Below are positions 8,476 to 12,492 of a DNA stretch of 12,492 nt, piece by piece. Both the position numbers and the translations under genes were made by a program. The stretch comes from JAJKIP01 sp040509055 (GTDB lineage: Bacteria > Bacteroidota > Bacteroidia > Chitinophagales > Chitinophagaceae), in NCBI GenBank assembly GCA_040509055.1, contig JBEVLT010000045.1, positions 1 to 12,492 of the forward strand, read 5' to 3'. The notes beneath the pieces are model-generated. The model was not told the DNA's origin. It ran no database searches and saw only the letters and a list, made by a program, of their open reading frames with translations. The first letter of the stretch is position 1; each line of letters begins with the position of its first letter.

Positions 8476-8506
8476 GTTGCATTTTACAGCTTAGGCTTAC
8501 TTTTTG
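8476..8506 (+). promoter_or_regulatory. Putative Bacteroidota-type promoter for the DUF6496-CinA operon
   Basis: GTTG at 8476-8479 followed after 18 nt by TACTTTTTG at 8498-8506 approximates the Bacteroidota -33 (TTTG) and -7 (TAnnTTTG) elements, with one extra T in the second. Transcription would start near 8512, giving a leader of about 55 nt. That leader contains a small hairpin, CAGGG (8524-8528) with CCCTG (8535-8539). This fits a new operon start after the kinase cluster. Confidence 0.35.
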
Positions 8507-8565
8507 TTTTCCACTTGCCAAAGCAGGGGTAGATCCCTGTCATTATTAACCCAAATAATATAACG

Positions 8566-8865
8566 ATGGCCAAGTATTCAAAAGGTGCACAGAAGAAAGT
8601 AGAAAAAGTAATGCATGAAAAGAAAAAGGGAACGCTGCGCAGCGGCAGCGGTAAAAAAGTAACCAGCCGCAAGCAGGCTATTGCGATCGGCCTTTCCGAA
8701 GCAAGAAAGCAAGGTGCTAAAGTGCCTGCCAAAAAGAAAACGGCAGCGAAGAAGGGCGCTGCCAAAAAAGGGGCGGTTAAAAAGAAAGCCGCAAAAAAAG
8801 GAACAGCCAAAAAAAGAACAGCGCCGAAAAAACGCGCAGCGAAGAAGACCGCACGAAAGAAATAA
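8566..8865 (+). CDS. DUF6496 protein with histone H1-like Lys/Ala tail
   Basis: A 99-residue, strongly basic protein. The first half (AKYSKGAQKKVEKVMHEKKKGTL through KQAIAIGLSEARKQGAKV, residues 2-53) matches my recollection of the DUF6496 family, with its 'KVMHE-K-GTL-SG-SGKKVT-RKQAIAIGLSEARK' signature. The second half (about 54-99) is almost only Lys, Ala, Arg and Gly in AAKK-type repeats, like bacterial histone H1-like tails. I infer a DNA- or RNA-associated protein; no enzymatic motif is present. The repeats are Lys-rich with AAA/AAG codons, so the DNA is A-rich compared with neighbours. It is the first gene of a likely two-gene operon, with the CinA-type gene 11 nt downstream. Confidence 0.85.
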   Translation: MAKYSKGAQKKVEKVMHEKKKGTLRSGSGKKVTSRKQAIAIGLSEARKQGAKVPAKKKTAAKKGAAKKGAVKKKAAKKGTAKKRTAPKKRAAKKTARKK

Positions 8866-8876
8866 TCACTCCACGT

Positions 8877-9374
8877 ATGAGCACTCCGATGCACGACCAG
8901 CAGTTGCTGGATCGTACAGGCAAATTATTGATTGAAAAGCAACAGACGCTCGCTGTAGCCGAGAGCGTGACCTCCGGCCACCTGCAGGCAGCTTTTTCCC
9001 TTGCGGAGAATGCAAGGAAGTTTTTCCAGGGGGGCATTACCGTGTACAACCTGGGGCAAAAAACAAGGCACCTGCAGGTGGAACCGGTGCATGCGCTGGC
9101 CTGCAATTGCGTATCGGAAAAGGTAGCGGCAGAGATGGCCAGCCATGTCGGCCAGCTGTTCCTGAGCGATTGGGGCATTGCCATTACCGGCTATGCCTCG
9201 CCTGTGCCCGAGAAAGGGATCGACCGGTTGTTTGCCTGCTATGCTATTTATTGCAACGGCCGGGAACTGGCCCGGGAGATCATCTATAGCGAAGCTGGTG
9301 AGCCGGAACAGGTGCAGCTATACTATACGCAACAGGTAGTAAAGCACCTGCTACGCCTGCTGCAATCCGGTTGA
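8877..9374 (+). CDS. CinA C-terminal-type protein (NMN amidohydrolase-like)
   Basis: A 165-residue stand-alone protein of the CinA C-terminal/PncC family, whose characterised members deamidate nicotinamide mononucleotide in pyridine nucleotide salvage. Recognisable blocks are LAVAESVTSG (25-34, usually AESCTGG), FFQGGITVYNLGQK (49-62, equivalent to the 'GGVVVYSN..K' block), CVSEKVAAEMA (78-88) and AITGYASP (102-109, usually TGIAGP). S30, K62 and T104 fall where I recall the catalytic Ser, Lys and Thr of PncC lying. The Cys of the first motif and the second Gly of TGIAGP are replaced, so this is a divergent branch and its activity is not certain. It has no N-terminal MoaB-like domain, unlike full-length CinA. 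It lies 11 nt after the DUF6496 gene and converges on the DNA glycosylase gene 21 nt away. Confidence 0.85.
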   Translation: MSTPMHDQQLLDRTGKLLIEKQQTLAVAESVTSGHLQAAFSLAENARKFFQGGITVYNLGQKTRHLQVEPVHALACNCVSEKVAAEMASHVGQLFLSDWGIAITGYASPVPEKGIDRLFACYAIYCNGRELAREIIYSEAGEPEQVQLYYTQQVVKHLLRLLQSG

Positions 9375-9395
9375 AAGGGTATGAGGCAGAACCGG

Positions 9396-10127
9396 TCAAT
9401 GGTATAGTTCCTGGCAATTATTGCAAAAGAACGTTCTGCGATTGGTTTTGCCCAGGTATTTTTTTATCAGCGGCAGGTCGCAGCGCGGACAAGTCTTCTT
9501 CGTGTGGGCCAGCCAGTGTTTTTTCAAGGTGTATGCCTTTTTCCATTCGAGGAAGTCGAAGCTGTAGTTGCGCGCCTCTTTGATCAGCGCCGAGAGTTTG
9601 GTCGCCGGTAGCTTGCCCACTTCGCTTTCGGGATGTACTTTGATGCGGAACAATACTTCGTTCTTGATGATATTGCCTACACCTGCAAAGATATTTTGAT
9701 CCAGCAAGGCATCGCAAACCAGCATATCCGGGTGTTGCTTTAGTTTCTCCCGCGCTTGCCTGGGGTTCCACCCGTCGTTCATTACATCGGCTTGCCAGTC
9801 ATATACTTCATCCAGGTCTTCTTCGATCACCTTTACCGAACAGGCATAAAAGTTCAGTTCCCCGCTGGTGAATTGCAGGTGCAGTCTTACCGGGCTTTCT
9901 TTTTTTTCATTGATGCGGTATGAGCCAAACAGCAGGAAATGGATGCGGATGGTCTTTTTGGCAAAGCAGATCAGGAAATGCTTGCCCCAGGTTTTGAAGT
10001 CAGTGATCTTCTTTCCTGCAAAACCGGCAACAGCTTCTTTGGTGTTGCCGCTCACGCTGATCACTTTTTTCCCTTTAAAAGGTTGCACCAGTTCTTTCAG
10101 GATGATCATCGACGGACCTTCAGGCAT
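9396..10127 (-). CDS. Fpg/Nei-family DNA glycosylase/AP lyase
   Basis: A 243-residue base-excision repair enzyme that should remove oxidised bases and nick the abasic site. It begins MPEGP: P2, the Schiff-base nucleophile, and E3 are present, and the 'EGP' form favours endonuclease VIII (Nei) over MutM (MPELP). K49 in TWGKHFL matches the catalytic beta-hairpin Lys. HFLLFGSYRI corresponds to the family's 'H..L.G.' block, and LLDQNIFAGVGNIIKNE is the helix-two-turn-helix with its conserved Asn. A C-terminal zinc finger has CPRC and CNNC separated by 18 residues, with the DNA-contacting Arg in NRRTFFC. All key residues are intact, so it is probably active. Substrate choice (pyrimidine or 8-oxoguanine lesions) cannot be decided from the sequence. 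It is a single gene, convergent with the CinA gene and divergent from the cupin gene. Confidence 0.92.
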   Translation of the reverse strand: MPEGPSMIILKELVQPFKGKKVISVSGNTKEAVAGFAGKKITDFKTWGKHFLICFAKKTIRIHFLLFGSYRINEKKESPVRLHLQFTSGELNFYACSVKVIEEDLDEVYDWQADVMNDGWNPRQAREKLKQHPDMLVCDALLDQNIFAGVGNIIKNEVLFRIKVHPESEVGKLPATKLSALIKEARNYSFDFLEWKKAYTLKKHWLAHTKKTCPRCDLPLIKKYLGKTNRRTFFCNNCQELYH

Positions 10128-10250
10128 ACAAGCGGTTCATTTATAACCATTTTGTTCAAAGATGGTTCCAGTTTCCCCGGTAACGTATTCTTTCCGGTTG
10201 GCGATCAGTGAAGCGGTTCATCGGGGGGATGTATTGACCGGCAGCATACG

Positions 10251-10326
10251 CCGGTAATCCGGGAAAACCCTGATGAACAAAGAACATGCAATCTGTATCC
10301 TCGTCTTTGTCATCCCTGATTACCGG
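10251..10326. repeat. 76-nt imperfect inverted repeat (long hairpin)
   Basis: The outer arms CCGGTAATCCGGGA (10251-10264) and TCCCTGATTACCGG (10313-10326) pair at 13 of 14 positions. Inside, TGAaCAAAGA (10274-10283) pairs with TCTTTGTCA (10304-10312) with one bulged A, leaving a 9-nt one-sided bulge (10265-10273) and a 20-nt loop. A total of 22 base pairs in a gene-free region is more than expected by chance. There is no U-tract on either side, so it is not a simple terminator. Confidence 0.55.
10258..10273. promoter_or_regulatory. Candidate operator dyad TCcGGG-N4-CCCtGA, copy 1
   Basis: TCCGGGAAAACCCTGA is an inverted repeat (TCnGGG-4-CCCnGA) with one asymmetric position per half. It matches the site at 12431-12446 at 14 of 16 positions, the differences lying in the spacer. 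It lies about 195 nt upstream of the cupin gene and about 130 nt upstream of the glycosylase start. The binding protein is unknown. Confidence 0.4.
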
Positions 10327-10467
10327 GAAAATAGTAAGCAGCTGTAGACAATCTTTCCCCGCCTGCAGTATCTGCGAATAAGTATCAGTCTGAGATGCTA
10401 ATCCTGTACCGATGGCATAATTTTTCGGCCGGTTTGCTAGACTTTAACCGACAAAACGACAATAGTT

Positions 10468-10872
10468 ATGGAGATTAAACGAAATGATGCTACAGCCAAC
10501 CGGCCCGATGGTGACCGGGTGATCGATGGGACATTTGTATTTGCAGATATTCCTTCCTTTGTAAAGCAACTGACCGAAGAAAAGGCATGGGAGAAAAATG
10601 ACCGGAACGGAATCACTGTTTTCAAGAGCAGTAATATTACGATGGTGATCACAGCTCTGCAGGCAGAAGCGGCTATCCGCGATAATATTGTGAATGGTTT
10701 TCTCACCATCCAGATCGTGGAAGGAAGCGCCAGGATCTCTACAGCCGATGGAGATATCGATGCTGTAAAGAACCAGGTGTTTGTCTTTCACCCGAAAGTG
10801 ACGCATTCGATTGTAGCCCTGGCAGATAGTATTCTCCTCCTTACCAATTACAGCAAGGAGGAGAACTATTGA
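10468..10872 (+). CDS. Small cupin-like protein without a classic metal site
   Basis: A 134-residue cytosolic protein. The second half reads as a cupin beta-barrel: an ITMVITAL strand, NGFLTIQIVEGSARIS (a 'G.l.v.v..G.v.v' strand pair), then QVFVFHPKVTHSIVALADS, corresponding to cupin motif 2. Motif 1 (G-x5-HxH-x3,4-E) is absent: only H91-like residues of motif 2 remain (HP...TH), so classic metal-dependent dioxygenase chemistry is unlikely. The N-terminus (EIKRNDATANRPDGDRVIDG) is typical of a small Bacteroidota cupin family that I recognise by pattern and that has no known function to my knowledge. A ligand-binding or stress-response role is only a guess. It stands alone and converges on the DUF4142 gene 24 nt away. 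The ATG at 10468 starts at the family's usual N-terminus. Confidence 0.75.
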   Translation: MEIKRNDATANRPDGDRVIDGTFVFADIPSFVKQLTEEKAWEKNDRNGITVFKSSNITMVITALQAEAAIRDNIVNGFLTIQIVEGSARISTADGDIDAVKNQVFVFHPKVTHSIVALADSILLLTNYSKEENY

Positions 10873-10896
10873 AATAGAACAGGGGTATTGTTATCC

Positions 10897-11469
10897 TTAT
10901 TTTACTGCTTTCTGGATGGCGCGGGCTGAGTCCAGGTGATGCTGCAGCTTGGGCAACGTATTATTCGCAAATGTTTTTACATCCGGGTCATTCGATTTTT
11001 CAGCGCCGGATTTGAACAGGTCGATCGTTTTTTCATGGTCGCTGACCATCGCGCTCATGAATGCTTTATCAAAATCCTTCCCGCTCTTTTTTGACAGATC
11101 GTCCGCCTTTTTTTTGTGCTCATCGCTTACGGAAGCCGGCAGGGTCACATTACGCCCGGCTGCCAGTGCTTTTACCTGGTTATTGGCGGCTGTATGATCC
11201 TGTACCATCATAGCGCCAAACTCCTTTACCGCCGCATTTGTCGCTTTTTGCTGCGCCAGTTCACCCAGTTGCACCTCTGCCATGCCTCCGTCGGCTGCCC
11301 GGACAAGAAAATCACTGGTGGCCTCATCGGTAGCAATATTATTGCGCAGGGTATCCTCGTGTTTTGCTTGGTTAGCGGAGTCAGCTTTTTCCACACTGTC
11401 TTTTCCTTCGTTATTACAGGCGCAGATTGCGAGGGGTAATGCCAGCAGGAATAATGCACTTTTTTTCAT
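10897..11469 (-). CDS. DUF4142 lipoprotein, ferritin-like four-helix fold
   Basis: A 190-residue exported protein. KKSALFLLALPLAICAC is a lipoprotein signal peptide; C18 (preceded by I-C-A) is the more likely lipidated Cys, because C16 has Ile at -1. An acidic/polar linker (about 19-48) follows, then the DUF4142 domain (about 50-188): DFLVRAADGGMAEVQLGELA, VKEFGAMMVQDHTAANNQVKALA, FDKAFMSAMVSDHEKTIDLF and VKTFANNTLPKLQHHLDSA. These are four amphipathic helices with recurring His, the pattern of this ferritin-like family. Function is not established; members are common in Bacteroidota and Proteobacteria envelopes and are often linked to stress. It is a single gene, convergent with the cupin gene. 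Confidence 0.88.
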   Translation of the reverse strand: MKKSALFLLALPLAICACNNEGKDSVEKADSANQAKHEDTLRNNIATDEATSDFLVRAADGGMAEVQLGELAQQKATNAAVKEFGAMMVQDHTAANNQVKALAAGRNVTLPASVSDEHKKKADDLSKKSGKDFDKAFMSAMVSDHEKTIDLFKSGAEKSNDPDVKTFANNTLPKLQHHLDSARAIQKAVK

Positions 11470-11552
11470 AAATGGTTTTTTTAATGCTTTAGATAAACAA
11501 TTGATTTAACAGCCAAAGAGGGAAATATTCATGCCAGCAAAGCCGGACGACC

Positions 11553-11572
11553 CCTGTTTATTTATTAACAGG
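11553..11572. repeat. 6-bp inverted repeat with A/T-rich loop
   Basis: CCTGTT (11553-11558) and AACAGG (11567-11572) flank the 8-nt loop TATTTATT. It lies about 85 nt upstream of the DUF4142 start and could be an operator or a weak hairpin. A stem this short can arise by chance. Confidence 0.25.
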
Positions 11573-11654
11573 ACCCTGCTTTGCTCCTGCTCTTTCACGA
11601 TTGCAGCCAATACCTGCTGGCATAGTTTGTGTTTTTTACTGGCAAAACAGCGGC

Positions 11655-11756
11655 ATGAAAACAGCCCCGGCGGCAAAGGCTGCGAAGAAAAAAGTTCCTG
11701 CAAAGAGCATATCGGCATCGTTCGCCGGGCAAAAGCGGGTGGAAATGCATGAGTAA
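11655..11756 (+). CDS. Possible 33-residue Lys/Ala-rich small protein or gene remnant
   Basis: ATG at 11655 opens 33 codons ending at TAA 11754-11756: MKTAPAAKAAKKKVPAKS, then ISASFAGQKRVEMHE. It is basic and Lys/Ala-rich, like the tail of the DUF6496 protein in this window. Lys/Ala-rich heads ending near 'MHE' also resemble the N-terminal extensions of some Bacteroidota YciE/DUF892 ferritin-like proteins, so it may be a remnant cut off before the folded domain. I see no trace of such a domain in the following bases in the frames I checked. A strong hairpin starts three bases after the stop, which would suit a short independent transcript. Coding status is uncertain. Confidence 0.3.
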   Translation: MKTAPAAKAAKKKVPAKSISASFAGQKRVEMHE

Positions 11757-11759
11757 AGA

Positions 11760-11799
11760 CCGGGATTTATCGATACCGTCCGGCGGTCGATCCTCCCGG
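11760..11799. repeat. 40-nt hairpin upstream of the copper-protein gene
   Basis: Three stacked stems: CCGGGA (11760-11765) with TCCCGG (11794-11799), ATCG (11769-11772) with CGAT (11788-11791), and ACCG (11775-11778) with CGGT (11784-11787), closed by the loop TCCGG. Internal loops are 3/2 and 2/0 nt. It has 14 pairs, mostly G/C. It lies four bases after the stop of the 33-codon ORF and 37 nt before the copper-protein ATG. No U-tract follows, so it is either a terminator of unusual form or a leader/operator structure of the downstream operon. Confidence 0.5.
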
Positions 11800-11814
11800 G
11801 TATAAATAAACAGC

Positions 11815-11824
11815 ATTGATCAAT
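11815..11824. promoter_or_regulatory. Perfect 10-bp palindrome before the csp gene
   Basis: ATTGATCAAT reads the same on both strands and ends 12 nt before the ATG at 11837. It is a possible operator of the copper-protein/SemiSWEET operon. It does not match a copper-box consensus that I know, and A/T-rich 10-mers of this kind occur by chance. Confidence 0.25.
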
Positions 11825-11836
11825 AATAACCGAGTT

Positions 11837-12166
11837 ATGTACCAGCCTTATCAAACCTGTATCGAAGCATGCCTGAACTGCGTGGCGGCTTGTAACTATT
11901 GCGTTTCCTCCTGCCTGCAGGAAAAAGACGTAGATAGGATGGCGCACTGTATCCGGCTGGACCTGGAATGTGCCGCCATCTGCCGTGCAGCAGCCGAGCT
12001 GATGACGCTGGGCAGCGCGCATGCCAATGCCGTGTGCCAGCTTTGCGCGGACATCTGCCATGCCTGCGCAGAAGAATGTGAGAAACACGATATGGACCAT
12101 TGCCGGCATTGTGCCGGCGCCTGCCGCAATTGTGCCGAAGAATGCCTTAGCATGACCGCCGCATAA
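11837..12166 (+). CDS. Csp3-like cytosolic copper-storage protein (four-helix, 19 Cys)
   Basis: A 109-residue cysteine-rich protein of the four-helix-bundle copper-binding family (DUF326/Csp). Nineteen Cys sit at 8, 12, 15, 19, 22, 26, 38, 45, 49, 67, 70, 74, 77, 81, 89, 92, 96, 99 and 103, spaced by 3 or 4 so that they line the inside of helices (CIEACLNCVAACNYC; CQLCADICHACAEEC; CRHCAGACRNCAEEC). Known Csp proteins bind many Cu(I) ions in the core of such a bundle. There is no signal peptide, so it is the cytosolic Csp3 type rather than exported Csp1. An in-frame TTG at 11816 would add only INNNRV-type residues; the ATG at 11837, right before the YQPYQTC helix start, is preferred. Its stop overlaps the next start (TAATG), so the SemiSWEET gene is probably translationally coupled. 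Confidence 0.9.
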   Translation: MYQPYQTCIEACLNCVAACNYCVSSCLQEKDVDRMAHCIRLDLECAAICRAAAELMTLGSAHANAVCQLCADICHACAEECEKHDMDHCRHCAGACRNCAEECLSMTAA

Positions 12167-12426
12167 TGGATATAACAGGCTATATCGGCATAGGAGCCGG
12201 CATTTGTACGGCCATCTCTATGTTGCCTCAACTGGTAAAGATCATCCGCGAGAAAAAAGCGGAAGGCATATCGTGGTTCATGCTGTTTATCCTGCTCACA
12301 GGACTGGGATTATGGGTGTGGTACGGCATACGGAGGGAGGATTACCCGATTATCGTGACCAATTCGTTTTCCTTCCTTGTCAATATGCTGGTGATCATTT
12401 TTACAGCGCGGTACAAGCGGAAGTAA
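12166..12426 (+). CDS. SemiSWEET-family sugar transporter (PQ-loop protein)
   Basis: An 86-residue membrane protein with three predicted helices (about residues 5-25, 36-55 and 62-81), the size of a bacterial SemiSWEET protomer that dimerises to form a sugar uniporter. Family marks: the MLPQL motif with P21-Q22 at the end of helix 1, KKAEGISW before helix 2, WVWYG (50-54) and the helix-3 Asn N66 in VTNSFSF. W50, Y53 and N66 lie at the positions I associate with the sugar pocket of characterised SemiSWEETs, so the pocket looks intact. A positively charged tail (RYKRK) ends the protein. Its ATG shares a base with the stop of the copper-protein gene, a very tight link. Substrate is unknown; other PQ-loop proteins carry non-sugar solutes, so sugar is the default and not proven here. 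Confidence 0.9.
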   Translation: MDITGYIGIGAGICTAISMLPQLVKIIREKKAEGISWFMLFILLTGLGLWVWYGIRREDYPIIVTNSFSFLVNMLVIIFTARYKRK

Positions 12427-12430
12427 TATA

Positions 12431-12446
12431 TCCGGGAATTCCCTGA
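12431..12446. promoter_or_regulatory. Candidate operator dyad TCcGGG-N4-CCCtGA, copy 2
   Basis: TCCGGGAATTCCCTGA contains the perfect palindrome GGGAATTCCC (12434-12443) and matches the site at 10258-10273 except for two spacer bases. It starts five bases after the SemiSWEET stop. It may belong to the promoter of a gene to the right of the window. The remaining bases to 12492 show no gene. Confidence 0.4.
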
Positions 12447-12492
12447 GCAGGCCCATATATCGCAAATAAGCCTTACTGCTAACCCCCGTCTG

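Larger units (their letters stand above)
10128..10467. other. 340-nt gene-free region between divergent genes
   Basis: It lies between the starts of the divergent glycosylase (-) and cupin (+) genes and holds no credible ORF. It contains a 76-nt imperfect hairpin (10251-10326), a dyad inside it (10258-10273), and a perfect 6-bp stem ACCGGC (10237-10242) with GCCGGT (10250-10255) that overlaps and would compete with the larger one. On the minus strand, GTTACCGGGGAAAC (10171-10184) is a near copy of ATTACCGGGAAAAT found at 10319-10332 on the plus strand. Promoters for both genes must lie here, but I found no convincing -33/-7 pair. Confidence 0.5.
11470..11836. other. Region between the DUF4142 and Csp genes, mostly noncoding
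   Basis: 367 nt between divergent genes. From left to right: the A/T-rich leader and presumed promoter of the minus-strand DUF4142 gene; an inverted repeat at 11553-11572; a possible small ORF (11655-11756); a strong hairpin (11760-11799); and a perfect 10-bp palindrome (11815-11824) just before the copper-protein start. TTG (11601-11603) and TAGTTTG (11623-11629) are spaced like a Bacteroidota promoter but match the -7 consensus only with a one-base deletion. The longer open frames through here on both strands look like chance. Confidence 0.5.

Noticed and set aside
8640..8865. Lys/Ala repeat region read as a DNA tandem repeat element
   Set aside because: The periodicity comes from AAKK-type codons of the DUF6496 tail; the DNA units are not exact repeats.
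11531..11752. 73-codon Cys/Lys-rich frame overlapping the intergenic hairpins
   Set aside because: No family resemblance, irregular composition, and it overlaps the 33-codon frame that has the stronger compositional signal; treated as chance.
11816..11836. TTG start giving the Csp protein seven extra residues
   Set aside because: The added residues (INNNRV-type) are not family-like, and the TTG lies inside a perfect palindrome; the ATG at 11837 fits the start of the first Cys helix.

Overview
The window looks like chromosomal DNA of a Bacteroidota bacterium, most likely of the Chitinophagaceae. This rests on protein style, not a database search: a sigma54 activator with the GAFTDA variant, a DUF6496 Lys/Ala-tailed protein, a DUF4142 lipoprotein, long multi-PAS kinases and no strong Shine-Dalgarno sequences. 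GC content is moderate (by eye slightly above 50%). I see no tRNA, rRNA, CRISPR, insertion sequence or phage gene.

Region 1 (70-2755, + strand): a two-gene signalling operon, an NtrC-type sigma54 response regulator overlapping by 11 nt an NtrY-like membrane histidine kinase. Region 2 (2756-3065): a 310-nt gap with several inverted repeats. Region 3 (3066-8446, + strand): a soluble five-PAS histidine kinase, a single-domain receiver, and a membrane kinase with a NIT-like sensor, HAMP and PAS. The two kinases share a closely related last-PAS/HisKA/HATPase core, so this is probably a duplicated module feeding one small receiver. Together, regions 1-3 hold three kinases and two receivers in 8.4 kb.

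Region 4 (8566-9374, + strand): a Lys/Ala-rich DUF6496 protein and a CinA-type protein, 11 nt apart, behind a plausible Bacteroidota promoter. Region 5 (9396-10127, - strand): an Fpg/Nei DNA glycosylase, convergent with the CinA gene. Region 6 (10128-10467): 340 nt without a gene, holding a 76-nt imperfect hairpin and a dyad that recurs at the right edge of the window. Region 7: a cupin-like protein (10468-10872, +) convergent with a DUF4142 lipoprotein (10897-11469, -). Region 8 (11470-11836): a mostly noncoding stretch with a possible 33-codon Lys/Ala-rich ORF, a strong hairpin and a perfect palindrome.

Region 9 (11837-12426, + strand): a 19-cysteine cytosolic copper-storage (Csp3-like) four-helix protein overlapping by one base (TAATG) a SemiSWEET transporter with intact pocket residues. 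This copper-store plus sugar-transporter pair is the least expected gene combination here. The other items most worth following are the shared TCcGGG-N4-CCCtGA dyads, the 76-nt hairpin and the kinase-receiver-kinase cluster.
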